Positions 1 to 12,115 of a stretch of DNA of 64,000 nt are shown here, in pieces. Under the pieces are notes generated by a model. It was not told where the DNA came from. It saw only the letters and a list, made by a program, of their open reading frames with translations, and did not search any database. The position numbers and the translations under genes are program-made. The stretch comes from Ocypus olens (taxonomy: Eukaryota; Arthropoda; Insecta; Coleoptera; Staphylinidae), in contig OU343047.1 in assembly GCA_910593695.2 (NCBI GenBank), positions 61,574,248-61,638,247 of the forward strand. The letters run 5' to 3'. Every line of letters starts with the position of its first letter. Position 1 is the first letter of the stretch.

Positions 1-125
1 ACTTGTTAAAAGTGACATATTTATCTCTCAAAAAATGGCATTTTGATCTGCCAAAAATAGCATTTTTAACCGGTTAAAAATCACATTTTCTGCCCGTCAA
101 AAATAACTTTTCACCTATAAAAAAT
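1..125. repeat. Degenerate about 24-bp minisatellite at window edge
   Basis: About five imperfect units resembling CAAAAATAGCATTTTTAACC follow each other with a period of about 23-24 bases, and the array is cut by the left window edge. No coding function is apparent. Confidence 0.55.
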
Positions 126-2703
126 TTTGCCGTTCGAGTGCAAAGGGTTAAATTTGTGATCTTCATACAAAAGAAAGAACAAGAATTGCTCATGCGGCTG
201 AATAAATCGAAAGGATATGAACATGTAATTACTAAGATAAGAGCATTATGTAACCTATACACAATAAATTAAACTTAAAGATGCAAAACATTAAACAGAA
301 ACCGTTTAGATAGTAAATAAATTTGAGTTGCAGAAGCATTAAATAAATTCAATAATTATTGAATTCAGCTTATATAGAGTGGAAGTATTTGAATGCCTAT
401 CTATAAAAATTCATAAAATTCACAGTCAGGAACAAAGTTGTAGAAAATGTATCTTCGTTTTCTATAACTACATTTTTCCTCCTGAGTGAACAGACTATTT
501 ATGTGTTTCAAATATTTGCAATACATCCACAATTTTTCTGTTCAAAGTCTAAGTTTTTGAAAAGTAGACATAGCATCCTATTAAAAATAATTGAATTGTT
601 TTAATTGTCAAATGAAGTACATCATATGGATGAAGGTCAAATGAAACGTTTAATCCTCATTATGGCTCAGAAATTAACAGTAAATCCTGAGTTGGGGGCT
701 CTGAATATAAGCTTCATATTAAGGTTTATTGAAGGTCTAATCCGTTTCAGTAGATGTCGCCTCGGACGTTCGTATAACTTTATGTATTAAATAATTAAGG
801 CGGCTAATAACAGAAAACTTGTATACTAATTGCAATGAAAGATTATCAGTTATTGTTATTATAAAATGGGAACGTCGGACGACTTTTGCCTATGAAAGAA
901 ATAATCGCAGTTTAATTGATCGCGTGGGTGATGAGCGTATCCCTGAACTTTGCTATTAAAAGCGAGTGCGGATTTCGACGGATACGCCCGGTATACCCTT
1001 GGGGTACTTTCTAAAAACTCATTTTAGATTTTCCTCATCCGATTCCTCCACTTACTTAATAGCCGAGTGTCCTCGATCCTCCTTGAATACAAATTGGAAC
1101 TCTGGGAGCTCCCGTTATTAATAACAATAATGAGTCAACTTGTTAAAGTAATTAGACGATACTAGTAATTTATCTCGACAAAGAGGTCGTTCGGATAAAT
1201 GAGGCGGAAAGTTCTTTTTTTTTTCGCGACAATGAAGTCCATTAGAAGAGCGGAATGGGAAAAGTGGTAATTGAATCTGCACGTTTCCGCAGCAGGTTTA
1301 TCCTGCTGATTCCTGCAAAATGCCATTAGTCATCAGACGTTTTGCAAATTCGGACCAGACGCAGTGTTTCATTTCGCGTCCATTAACGCGTCTGTCATTC
1401 TAAACGCGCGGTTGCACTTAAAAAGCCATTTATGTGAAATTTGTTATCATGACGGTTAATGTTGTTATAATGATTGTTGTTAAAGCGAATCGATGTGCAA
1501 AGTTTTTGTACGCAAGTGAAATAAACTGTTGATTGTAAATAATTTGGAAGATATGATGAATATTTAAATTATGATAAAATAATAATGGAAATATTAAGGT
1601 TGATTATTTTCAAAAATATTTTTATTTTTTAACAGCTATTATTTCGTTTCAATGGATTTTTGGTAATTTTCCTGTTACTGTACTAAACAATACGCATGCG
1701 CGAAAATCATGCGGACGGTATGGTATGCTGTCAGGTCTCCTTATTTTAATCTGGGTATTTTCATTTACAATAATTTGCAACTATTGGTGCTTATACTATA
1801 TGCAAGTTAATGGTTGCAAATGGTAGGTGCTTATGCTTAGGTTAGGGTTAGTTTAAGTCCCCCCTCCTAGACCGTCTGGTAGTTTAACCCCCAGTAGTTT
1901 TATTATTTTTTATTTTATTTTACGTCAGTTATAGTGAGACAAGAAATCCGGCAATGTCGCAAATATTGGTCTGAAGTTGTTGCGTTTACTTCAGTCCATT
2001 TATTAGTATCAGTAACTGGAAGATTACCGGATTTTTAACTACTGCCCTATTTGAGGATATCATTCTTCATAAAGGTCCAAATCTCGTAATGAAAATAGAT
2101 GATTTGGCGAATTAATCTATAATTAAAATCACAATAAGGGGCACTCTAGTTTTTGTAGAATTATACGAATAAGTGGGTTTTTTTTATTTAGAAAAAGTAC
2201 CTAAGAAGTAATACAATCTGTAATCAATACCGTGTTGACGTTATGTGCTAAAGGTCTTTTGGGAGTGGGCCGAGTTCGTGACGCAAAATTCATCTTATTT
2301 TAGAACATGCGGTGCACATTGTAACTAGTAAGAAGGGCACACTCTTGCGCAACGGTGTATACAAAAGCTTGCCAAAATCAAAAACTCGTTGCTATACCTA
2401 CATGCATACGTACGCAGTTGCTGGTGAAGAGAAGTTGCAAATGTGATAACCGTCAATGCCGAGCACTTTATTGCTGATTCGATTGCTTGCATAAAACGTG
2501 ACATATATTTGTTTGGAGTTATCGGCAGTCGCTCCGAACAAAGGAAATGCGTTCTATCGATTGATTTTGGTGTGTCACCCTTTAAACCCGTTTATCTATT
2601 TGGAAATGATAATGGTTTATTGAAATACGAGCGTAGATTACAATTGGTGGTAAAAAATAATATTGATGACATGAAATTAAATTATAGATTCTCGGATTAA
2701 TAA
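126..2703. other. Unique AT-rich non-coding stretch, no gene recognised
   Basis: I see no supported gene here. Open frames such as 605-790 (+) and 2443-2700 (+) lack family motifs and convincing splice context. A CG-richer island at about 885-1400 could be regulatory or conserved non-coding DNA, but nothing specific identifies it. Confidence 0.5.
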
Positions 2704-2930
2704 GGGGATTATGATCTCGGTTTGATGGATGAGTTCCTGACTCTGAACCCCGTTGGTGCGGGTTCAAATTCCAACCGGACGGTCAGTTTTCTAACGAAGA
2801 ATTACCGTGCAGGTCTATGGATATCTAGTGCTTGGACCCATATTCATTAAACTATTAATGATTTTAAAAAATTATTATGGCAGAATGCCCAAGTTGGCTG
2901 CGCCAAATTTCTATCATCAACGTTCCTCCC
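2704..2930 (+). mobile_element. Diverged tRNA-derived SINE copy
   Basis: This segment is an eroded copy of the SINE at 43386-43662. The shared landmarks, in the same order, are the CCCCGTTGGTGCGGGTTC block containing the B box, the GGACGGTCA block, a TCTAGTG block, and a GCTGAATGCCC-like stretch that here reads GCAGAATGCCC. Its A-box region has decayed and no clear target-site duplication remains, so it is an old insertion. Confidence 0.75.
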
Positions 2931-3938
2931 TTTAAAAAAATATATGAAAATCTGGAAAGTCACTTTTTCTATGTAGAACAGCTGGTTAAGAAATTTAAAA
3001 ATCATTCAGTCGTACGAGAGTATAATCCTGATCGAATCTAGAGCAGGTCTGAATTATCTGACCTGGCCCGGCTTTAACCCGACCCTACTCTAAAAAACTA
3101 TCCCAGAAACAATTTATTATATGTCCTTATTAAGCCTGAATATTTGTCTGTTACAATGGTCAACAATGTCATTTTTGCACTAGGGCGTAAAGTTCACTTT
3201 ACGCGCCCGCAAATGAGTGCCAAAATGTAGACTTTTGGACTGATAATAATAAAAATACTATTATTACTCATTTCTGAGTAAGATATTAATATCGCCGCTT
3301 GACACTCATATCTGAATAAAAAAAACAAATATTTTCTTGAATAAATGAATGAAATAATAACTGACCCGTACCACCGCGCCATCACAAAACAATGCGAAAA
3401 TGAATCAGCATTCCACGTTTAATTAGAATATTTAATTAAAAACTTTTAACGTCCGCAGCAGCGGTCGATTTGCGGCGTGTGAAGTAGTTCAAATGAAACG
3501 AAACGTTATCGACTCTCCCGTCCCCCGACAAATGGAACTCATTTGAAGTTGTAATGATTGTAATTGTTATAAAATAGCACACGGCTCGTACAAATTCATC
3601 TGGGCGAATATTATAATTTGTTTCAATTAGAGCTAATAAAAATGGTTAACCGCCAATTCGGTCAATTTTTTTTTTCGTTTCGGAACGCAATAATTGCAAA
3701 TATTTGCAATTTCGCAAGTTGTACAGATAAGATTTGTATTTGCTTTGGATGAGTACGTTTATCTTGACCGAGTTTGATCTATGTTGAAAAGTTTGCATCG
3801 ACTCCTAAACACGTTTTGTTTGGGTGCGCGATGGTATTAATCATCACAATATGTTTTGAAATCGAAGTCAAATATTTAATCTGTTTCTGTTTCGGTCTGT
3901 ACTGATTAACCGTCAAAAAATATAAATTGATAAAAATG
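2931..3938. other. No gene seen
   Basis: AT-rich non-coding DNA. A CG-richer patch at about 3440-3540 has no recognised motif. Positions 3830-3920 resemble the host sequence that now flanks the foldback element at 4156-4920 (ATGGTATTAAT, ATCACAATAT and AATCGAAGTC blocks), so that locus is partly duplicated. Confidence 0.4.
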
Positions 3939-4135
3939 AAAAAATATGGATTTTTGCTATAGGGGATATTCTACTCAACTTTTCTCACCGAAAATACGTC
4001 ATTTCGGTTACACAAAACATGAATTGAACAGAAATAAAAAAATGTGGGTTTTTGCTATAGGGGCTACTCATCTTTTTCTCTCTTCTCACCGAAAATACGT
4101 CTTCATTGAGAAAAATCACCGCGCTATGGTATTAA
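3939..4135. repeat. Two-copy tandem duplication, about 95-bp unit
   Basis: Two adjacent diverged copies share GGATTTTTGCTATAGGGG and TCTCACCGAAAATACGTC blocks. The second copy ends beside the foldback element. A short open frame crosses both units but has no protein-like motif. Confidence 0.6.
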
Positions 4136-4155
4136 TTTAATCATCACAATATTTT

Positions 4156-4920
4156 TACTTTCTCCGTTACGAAGTACGAGAAAGTATTGTGATCGTGATT
4201 TTTTTTTCAAAAATTTTTTTTACAGAAATATCCGTTTTGGGGTTCCTAGAAGCCATTTCAACAATTTCTGGAAAAAAAAATTGTGTGTGTGTCTGTCTGT
4301 CTGTGTGTGTGTATCTCTCTGTGTGCGCTGTATCTCAAAAACTAATTGAGCAATTGATATGAAACTTACATATGTCTTATTTGATAATCTGAAGAACTGA
4401 AAAGCTTTTGGTAAAATTTCGTACACCGGAAGTGGGTGTTTACCTTAACTGTTTTTTGTTTTTTGCCAATATTTTCTTAAATATAAAAAATATCATAAAA
4501 ACATTTAAACAAACATTGAAGACAACAAAGAAATGAACATCTTTTGCTTGAATTTTTTTTTATAAAATCATTGCTATTCGAGAAACAAAATTATTGATTT
4601 TTTTTAATTTTTGGTTTATAATTATGAAACGATAATAGTTACAGCAAATTTATGTGAATAATAATTGTAGAGAATGCTAAAGTGAACAACTTATGAAGAA
4701 TAAGTTTTTTTCGAAATCCTTTAGTTTTTGAGTAAACTGAGTTTTTGAATTTGAAGTATAATTTTTCCATGTTTCATAATTTTGACGTTTTAAACGTCAG
4801 TTTCATCCGAGTTTACGCAACGCCCGATGTACATTTAAAATATTATTTCAATAAACCACGAAAACGTAAATATAAATGGCCATGATACCATCAAGTTGGA
4901 GAAAGTAACATGATGGCCAC
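4156..4920 (+). mobile_element. Foldback-type TIR element, array-less copy
   Basis: The left end begins TACTTTCTCC and immediately offers a hairpin (TACTTTCTC pairs with GAGAAAGTA at about 4156-4185). Next come an ATCCGTTTTGGGGTTCCTAGA block and a GT/CT-rich microsatellite at about 4280-4325. The right end reads GGAGAAAGTAACATGATGGC, so GGAGAAAGTA is the inverse of the left terminus. The flanks ATCACAATATTTTT and ATCACCATTTTTTT look like an eroded target duplication. I see no transposase, so it is non-autonomous. Related parts recur at 9866-12115, 25690-25751, 53046-53480 and 60140-61101. Confidence 0.7.
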
Positions 4921-6131
4921 ATCACCATTTTTTTTAAATCGAAGTCTATTTAATCTGTTTCGGTCTAAAAAATAAATTGAAAGAAATTAAAAAATATGGA
5001 TTTTTGCTTTTACAACCTTAAATATCTCGTTAGTAATTAATTTGAGACTTAAAATTTTTTACTTACTTTCTTCTCCTTACAATTATGAAACTCTCTGTTT
5101 ATTAAAAACAGTTAAGATAATCGATTCAGAACTCTCAAAGCGATTCCATTGTAATACTGCAACAAGTGTGTGTTTCAACGCGGAGTCTCAAGTTTTTTCT
5201 TATTAGAAATGCTTGCGTAATCGCAATTACACCAAGTCATGATTGTAGATTACGGCAACACTGAAAAGTAATTTTATTGTTTAATAACTTTCACAATCGC
5301 CATATACAGTTCACGTTACAGGCGGGAATAAAACGTCCACGTTTCGAGCAATAAAACCAGGAATATTAATTAAACATTTTTCACTTTCGAGATCCACGTG
5401 CGCGATAAAAGGAATGAAGGTTAATGGGTCAAATATAGATTTTACCGGCCTGAATAATCTCCCTATTTTTAGCAATGACTATTGTAATGTAATTTTGAGT
5501 AATTGCTAACAAAATAAACTATATCATAAAATAATAGCGTGCTATGCCTTTGTTATGAAGAATTCGGCATAGCAACTCTTAGAAAATAATGTTATAGACA
5601 TTTTTCATTTCTATAATTATTTATGAGAATTTCTGTTTATGAGAAGATTAATTGGTGTTTTTGTGCACGTAAATACAGACCGTAAATAATGTAATTTACT
5701 GTGGTGGATTGAGAACGTACTTGTCAGACAAAAACAATTGCATATTTGTGCACAGAATCCAGTTTAGACAATAAAATGAAAATTTCAGTACATTTAAAAA
5801 TCCATTGTTTACTCATTTTTGGTCCATAATTTACAAAGTTATACATGTCAATACATTATTTTAAGTTATTTGAATAGCGCATGCAATTCTCCACGATCCG
5901 TATTTTTTTCATGTTAAATAAACTTATAGCAAGCTCGCAATTAAATAAAATTATAGAATCCATTATCTCAATTTATCCAAAACCGTTATTAACGCGTTTA
6001 ACATGTTTAGGCAGATCAAGTCTTCTTTTATAAATGGACAAATGTTTATTATATTGTCTATTATTGCTATTTATGCAGATTTGATTGATTTTATTGTTGA
6101 GAAATTTTATGGGGGTGTTATTTATTGTCGT
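4921..6131. other. No gene seen
   Basis: AT-rich non-coding DNA with no recognisable coding, RNA or transposon signature. An open frame at 5973-6272 (-) has no recognisable motif. Confidence 0.4.
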
Positions 6132-6151
6132 GAGCATCACCGGTGATGCTC
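6132..6151. other. Perfect 20-bp palindrome
   Basis: GAGCATCACC is followed directly by its reverse complement GGTGATGCTC. Flanking CGT and GCTCACG sequences extend the symmetry imperfectly. It could be a remnant of an inverted-repeat element or a dimeric protein-binding site. The sequence does not decide which. Confidence 0.6.
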
Positions 6152-6474
6152 GCTCACGGTTCACCTTGGTGCCGTAAGCATCACCCGGTATTGCACGGTC
6201 GATCCTCTCTTTTATTAACCCTTTCAGCCCTGAATTTTTGAACAGTCTAATAAAAAAAAATTTGGCAAACAAAATTCATTGAAAGCCCTACTGGAACATA
6301 CTCATCGATTTTGAACTAAACTCAAAATTAAAAAACTCAATTAGAAGTAGCAAACGATGTTTTATTAGGGCTATCGACCTATCGGTCTTTCTGCCCTTAA
6401 ACTCAATTATTTTTGTAAAAAGAATATATGATTTTGTTCCTCGTAAGCCAAAAAAAAAACAATAAAAATTCATC

Positions 6475-6536
6475 AAACACTTTAACTTTTTTACACTATA
6501 TATAAAAATATAGTAGTATAAAAAAGTTAAAGTGTT
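6475..6536. repeat. Short palindromic hairpin
   Basis: The left arm AAACACTTTAACTTTTTT pairs perfectly with AAAAAAGTTAAAGTGTTT in the right arm, and the pairing continues imperfectly into an AT-rich loop. It resembles a miniature palindromic MITE. No target duplication was identified. Confidence 0.65.
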
Positions 6537-7267
6537 TTATTCCAATCTACAATCAAGATTTACCTCGAAGTAAACGCCGCCAACATTAAACATTTAATAA
6601 AAATTCAATTTCCTTACATTAATTTATTTATTTCTATCTGGGCACATGGGGATGACATTGTCTTTATATGTGGCTATCCAACGTACTCATACTTTTATAC
6701 TACGAAAACTTCTGTGGTGCCCATTTTATGTAAACCAAGCTGCTTTAACTTTTCTTTCTTGTCATAAAAGCTCCCGAGGAGCTCTAATAAGGCCATTACC
6801 TAACATAAGCTTATCTCCGGTATTTCCAAAAGCAACTTTCTGAAGATGTGTGCACCTTTATAGAAAGGGCAGAACCGTAGTATATAATTAGGCCACTTCC
6901 ATTCGTGCAACTTTTACATTAGTTCGCATCCCGCACAAAAGAGGCGCGGCCGTGAGTTACTGCCGCAATTTCAAAACTCAATAGAGGGCGTTAAATCTTT
7001 TATGTACACATCCCCGACGCGCTCCGGCTCAGAAATGGAGGCCGTTATTAAGGGATGGTCTCCCAGGATTAGCTGCATGCGGTCGTTCTCGGATTACCAG
7101 ACGTGTGGGGGGCACCATAAAAAGAGAAACGACATGTGGGTACAGTGCTTAACATTATAATTTTAGATATTTTTTTGCACTAAATGTTAGAAAATGCAGG
7201 TCGTTAGAATTCCAGACCATTTTTAATTATGAGTATAAATATTAAATTATTGGATTGATGAGGCTGT
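6537..7267. other. No gene recognised
   Basis: Mostly AT-rich. A CG-richer segment at about 6940-7130 looks distinct from its surroundings but shows no coding frame or motif that I recognise. Confidence 0.35.
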
Positions 7268-7269
7268 TA

Positions 7270-7537
7270 TAGCCCGTTCTCCGGAATCTGGCGGCTGTGG
7301 TCGTAAAAGAGGGTCGGAGCTCGTTAAGTAGGGGACGTAATATTTTTTATCTTAATCCAATCTTTGTTGAAAAGTACTGATGTAAAAGTGCGTATACCAA
7401 TAGGAGCGAAGGACAGTAATACATGTATGGGTTGCAATTAGACGAACCACCAATACCTTTTCTTCGAGGGTGCGTCGATCCTTAGGGCGGACCGACCGTT
7501 TTACGACCTCGGCCGCCAGATTCTACCGAATAGGCTA
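7270..7537. mobile_element. TA-flanked inverted-terminal-repeat MITE (268 bp)
   Basis: The left end TAGCCCGTTCTCCGGAATCT is imperfectly inverted at the right end, whose reverse complement begins TAGCCTATTCGGTAGAATCT. TA dinucleotides flank both ends (7268-7269 and 7538-7539). A second copy lies in opposite orientation at 55314-55582 inside a hAT MITE, where the empty site can be inferred and confirms the TA duplication. A TA target suggests a Tc1/mariner-like helper. No ORF is retained. Confidence 0.85.
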
Positions 7538-7564
7538 TATATAATGGTGAAATTCCATAATATA

Positions 7565-7617
7565 TGTGGTAAGTAAAACACGTGAAAATTCTCAACACAC
7601 GTGTTTTACTTACCACA
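7565..7617. repeat. Perfect 20-bp stem hairpin
   Basis: TGTGGTAAGTAAAACACGTG at 7565-7584 is exactly reverse-complemented at 7598-7617 across a 13-base spacer. It sits 28 bases from the end of the TA MITE. Perfect arms suggest a recent palindromic element or a structured transcript. Confidence 0.85.
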
Positions 7618-8653
7618 AATATTCAATTAATTTGAATATGTAATAAAGACGAAAAATCTGCAATAAGTGAGGTTGTCTCAAGTTTATTTATTAATTTGAA
7701 TATGTTTTTATGCAGTGTTTATTTAATATATGCACTTATTTGTCTTGTATTTTATTTATAAAATTCTGTGTCTATTTTTTTGACTTGTGTAAAATTTTTA
7801 AAGTTCTGGCATTAATACATTATTATTATTATTATTATATAATTGTGATTTGAGTCTAAATAAGACTTAAGACTACTAAAAGCCTTGGTTAGAGACTATA
7901 AAGTAAATTATCTACAGCAACTGATACCACGACGAATATTGAATTACACAATAGATAACTTAAGTGTTACAAATAAAATTGTACAAATATTAGCTTTAAA
8001 ATATACGATTAAAGAACAAAACGCATAAACAATAAATGTGTATGTTTATTTGATGGAAACTAGAAAGTCCTCAGTAAGAATTTCACAAAATTTGGTCCAG
8101 CTTAAAAATTGTGGCAGATGATATGGATGAAAGAAGAAAAGAAAAGTCGCAAAAAATGCGCGTTGCTTTTCAGAATTATTTGTATATAACATTTAATCTC
8201 TTCACGCCCAGGTCGCCACATGTGGCGACAAACAAAAAAATGAAAACAAAAATATTTTACCAAAAAAATCACACCTTTAGCGCCATCAATGGAATATTTT
8301 TTTCATATTTCTCTGCATAAATGAGTAAATTTGTGACAGTGGAATAATATGTCGTAGAAAAAGGTAACACCAAGAACAAAAGTAATTTTTCAGGATTATC
8401 CTATACCCCAATCAAAGCTACATGGGCGCGAAGAAGTTAAAGTTTGAACATTTTTTTATTATAGCTTAAAATTCAAAACTAATACGATTTCTAAAAAAAC
8501 AAGAAAATGTACTGTTACTGTGCGGGTGTTGGCCATTTTCGGTATCTAGATGGTTGTGTACAGGGGCGTTATATAGAGCCAAGGAGCCATGACACTACCT
8601 GTAGTTTCAAGCTCAGCAAGAATTTTTAATTAATTCTTAAAACAGTTTTTCAC
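7618..8653. other. No gene seen
   Basis: AT-rich DNA with a short TTA/ATT microsatellite near 7820. No supported coding region or recognised element. Confidence 0.4.
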
Positions 8654-8809
8654 CAGTTATTTTGGTCTAGGACGATAAATCGTTCTTTATTTCTTCTAAA
8701 AAGGATTGTATAAGTGGCTCTATCACCAACATGCTCCACGAGCCACCACTGTGTATGATCATAATTTTCAATAACAACAGCGGCTGTTATTGCTAAACGG
8801 CCTACTTGG
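8654..8809 (-). CDS. Candidate internal exon, unrecognised protein
   Basis: On the minus strand an open frame running from about 8991 to a TGA at 8650 includes a protein-like stretch, AAVVIENYDHTQWWLVEH, followed by GDRATYTILFRR. A plausible acceptor (pyrimidine/AT-rich tract ending in AAG) precedes 8809, and a GTGAAA donor follows 8654. That would give a 156-base internal exon with one base completing an upstream split codon. I do not recognise the family. The upstream hydrophobic part of the same frame may simply be intron. No partner exon was found, so this could also be a chance ORF or a relic of a mobile element. Confidence 0.25.
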
Positions 8810-9384
8810 CTTAGAAAATAAATAAATAAGTTCCCATCGGGACAAAAATGCTTCCAATTAAGGCAAGAAGAAGCAAAATATTGCAAAAATTCAATTAAAC
8901 ATAAAATACACCATGAAGGTAAACCAAGTGGAAATAAAATAAATAGTAGCGTCAAGAAATACAGAAAATTGGAGACCAAGACGGATCGTTGTCAAATTTA
9001 TTAGCCACTTGTTTTGTTTTGAAAATATATAATGAATATTTGTAATATTTTTTTTATGTATAAAAATGTGCAATATATTTTGGAAGCTGATTAAACGGTA
9101 GATAAAAGATTGCAAGTGGATAAACTTCATTTAACCTTCACCATGACAACGATCTGAACGATTTGAAATTATATATAATTATGCTTTGTTCGTTTATCTA
9201 AACAAATACCACTCGCGGTTACAATTTCTGCAGAAAATTTTTACTTCAAGCACTTTTCGTTTCACTGCATATTTCACGAGTGAATTAGGTAACATCCATC
9301 TCAATTTATATCGATTCTGTGACAAATCGTGCAAAATCAAATTTTAAGGTATTTAATGAATATCACAAGATAAATATATATTTA
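8810..9384. other. No gene seen
   Basis: AT-rich. The minus-strand frame of the candidate exon continues upstream as hydrophobic residues to about 8991. No further splice partner is evident. Confidence 0.3.
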
Positions 9385-9860
9385 CATTATTATTAAAACT
9401 TCAACTAATGATTTTTCTCATTCGACTTCAAATCGTCTCTGACGGCAGCAGCTTTTATAGACCCTGGCTTATTCTTGCTCACTTGTAAGAAGATTTAATA
9501 CCCAACCAGGCTCTTGTATTTAAATAAACTACTTAAACATTAAATTATTATGAAAAATTCAACCAATGATTTTTTTATTCGACTTGCAGTCGCAGCAGCT
9601 TTTATAAACCCCGACTTAAATTTACCATTCTCGCTCGTAATATAATTTAGTACAAACCCAGACCCTTTTTGCGAGAGATTAGGTTAATTTTTTGTGTTAA
9701 AACTACTTAAATATTAAATTATTATTCAAAGTTAAACCAATGATTTTTTATCCGACTTCAGTTCAACCAATGATGTTTTTTTCATTCGACTTCAAGTCAT
9801 CTCTGGTGGCAGCAGCTTTTATAGTCCGGGACTTAAGTCTACCATTCTTTACCCAGGCCC
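9385..9860. repeat. Degenerate tandem repeat, about three units
   Basis: Blocks resembling CCAATGATTTTT, ATTCGACTT and GCAGCAGCTTTTATA recur in the same order at about 9410, 9565 and 9740-9810. The foldback-family element starts immediately after the last unit, so it inserted within or beside this repeat. Confidence 0.6.
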
Positions 9861-9865
9861 CTTTT

Positions 9866-12115
9866 TACTTTCTCCGTTACGAAGTACGAGAAAGTATTGT
9901 GACCGTGAAAATTTTTTCAATTTTTTTTTTCTCGGAAATATCCGTTTTGAGGTCCCTAGATGCCATTTCAACAATTTCTGAAAAAAAAAACATTCAAAAC
10001 TTGAACTAGAAAACCGAAAAATGCATTTAAAGATTGTAAAAATTGTAAAAAAAATCATCAACTGATAAATTTGCTTGAAAAGCTCAATGAGTATACAAAA
10101 ATAATGCATACTTGATTTTTTGTTAAAACAATTGCCATATCATTAAGAGAAACAAAAGAGGAACACTGGAAACAGTGGAAAGTCAAAAAATGCATTCAAC
10201 GATTTGAAAAATTGCAAAAAATTAATCATTCTATAAATCACCTTCAAAACTTTAAAATAAACGCAAAAGTAATGCATTTCCAATTTCTCATTAAAACAAT
10301 TGCCATATCTTGCATGGAAACGAAACCGCAACAATGCAAGCTTAAACTGGAAAATCGAAAAATGCATTCAACGATTCGAAAAATTGTAAAAAATTAACTA
10401 ATCAAAGAATTAGCTTCAAAAACTCCAGATCAAAACAAAAATAATGCATTTCTGATTTCGTGTAAAAAAAATTGCCATATATTTGATAGAAACAAAGCAG
10501 CAACACTCCAAACTTGAACTGGAAAACCGAAAAATGCATTTAAAGATTGAAAAAATTGTAAAAAAATCATCAAGTGATAAATTTGCTTCAAAAGCTCAAT
10601 AATAATACAAAAATAATGCATACTTCATTTTTTGTTAAAACAATTGCCATATCATTACGAGAAACAAAAGAGGAACACTCGAAACTTAAAGTGGAAAGTC
10701 TAAAAATGCATTCAACGATTTGAAAAATTGCAAAAAATTCATCGTTCTATAAATTAGCTTCAAAACTTCAAAATAAACGCAAAAGTAATGCATTTCTATT
10801 TTCTGATTAAAAAAATTGCCCTATCTTGAGTGGAAACGAAACCTCAATAATGCAAACTTAAACTGGAAAATCGAAAAATGCATTCAGCTATTCGAAAAAT
10901 TGTAAAAAATTAATTAAACAAAGAATTGGCTTTAAAAACTCCAGATTAAAACAAAAATAATGCATTTCTGATTTCGTGTAAAAAAAATTGCCATATATTT
11001 GATAGAAACAAAACAGGAACACTCCAAACTTAAACTGGAAAACCGAAAAATGCATTTGAAGATTGAAAAAATTGTAAAAAAATCATCAAGTGATAAATTT
11101 GCTTCAAAAGCTCAATAATGATACAAAAATAATGCACACTTGATTTTTTGCTAAAACAATTGCCATATCATTACGAGAAACAAAAGAGGAACACTGGAAA
11201 CTTGAAGTGGAAAGTCGAAAAATGCATTCAACGATTTGAAAAATTGCAAAAAATTAATCGTTCTATAAATTAGCTTCAAAACTACAAAATAAACGCAAAA
11301 GTAATGCATTTCTAATTTCTCATTAAAACAATTGCCATATCTTGTATGGAAACTAAACCGCAACAATGCAAACTTAAGCTGGAAAATCTAAAAATGCATT
11401 CAGCGATTCGAAAAATTGCAAAAAATTAATGAATCAAAGAATTAGCTTCAAAAACTCCAGATCAAAACAAAAATAATGCATTTCTGATTTCCTGTAAAAA
11501 CAATTGCCATATAATTGATAGAAACAAAGCAGCAACACTCCAAACTTGAACTTTAAAACTGAAAAATGCAATCAACGATTCGAAAAATTTTGAAGAAGTA
11601 ATTAATCAATGAAAATGCAAAAATAATGCATTTCTGATTTCTTTTTAAAACAATTGAAATATCTAGTAAATATTTACAAAATAATTTCTTGCTAAAAACC
11701 ACTTAATATTTGTAAATGAAACTTTGAACATAATCCTTATTTGGCAATCTGAAAAATTGCAAAGCTTTGGATAAAATTTCGAAAACTGGTGTTTACCTTA
11801 TCCGTTTCTTTATTTTTTCTGATAATTTTTTAAATTTGAAAAATATTAGAAAACATTTAGCAAATATTGTCAATAAAAAGTGAACATTTGTTAACAAATA
11901 TTTCTCGTACATTTTGATTTTTGAAAGAAATTAAAAATTTGCAGGTTTTGCCTATAATTATGAAATCATAAACGTCATATCAAATTTACATTTACAATAA
12001 TTGTAGCGAATGTCGAAATGATCAATTTATAAAGGATAAGGTTTTTCGAAATCTTGTAAGTTTAAAAAAAAATTATAAATATGAAAACTATCACTAAAAA
12101 TCTTAATATTTTCAA
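9866..12115 (+). mobile_element. Foldback-family element carrying a satellite array
   Basis: The left 125 bases match the left end at 4156-4280: TACTTTCTCCGTTACGAAG hairpin, ATATCCGTTTTGAGGTCCCT, and CCATTTCAACAATTTCTG. The sequence then becomes a 171-bp tandem array (9990-11640). From about 11640 it resumes similarity to the interior and right part of the 4156-4920 copy, with matching blocks such as GCAATCTGAAAAATTGCAAAGC and TTATGAAATCATAAACGT against the 4380-4740 segment. A clean right terminus is not visible, so the right end is truncated or diverged. No transposase is present. Confidence 0.65.
9990..11640 (+). repeat. 171-bp satellite with trimeric higher-order structure
   Basis: Markers such as ATTGCCATAT recur about every 170-173 bases from 10130 to 11505. 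Three monomer types alternate as A-B-C. A starts like CATTACGAGAAACAAAAGAGG, B like CTTGCATGGAAACGAAACCG, and C like ATTTGATAGAAACAAAGCAG. The order C-ABC-ABC-ABC gives a higher-order unit of about 513 bp repeated three times. Same-type monomers are more alike than neighbours. The array sits inside a foldback-family element. Confidence 0.85.

Noticed and set aside
5973..6272. 99-residue minus-strand ORF as a gene
   Set aside because: No recognised motif or splice context. It crosses the palindrome at 6132-6151.
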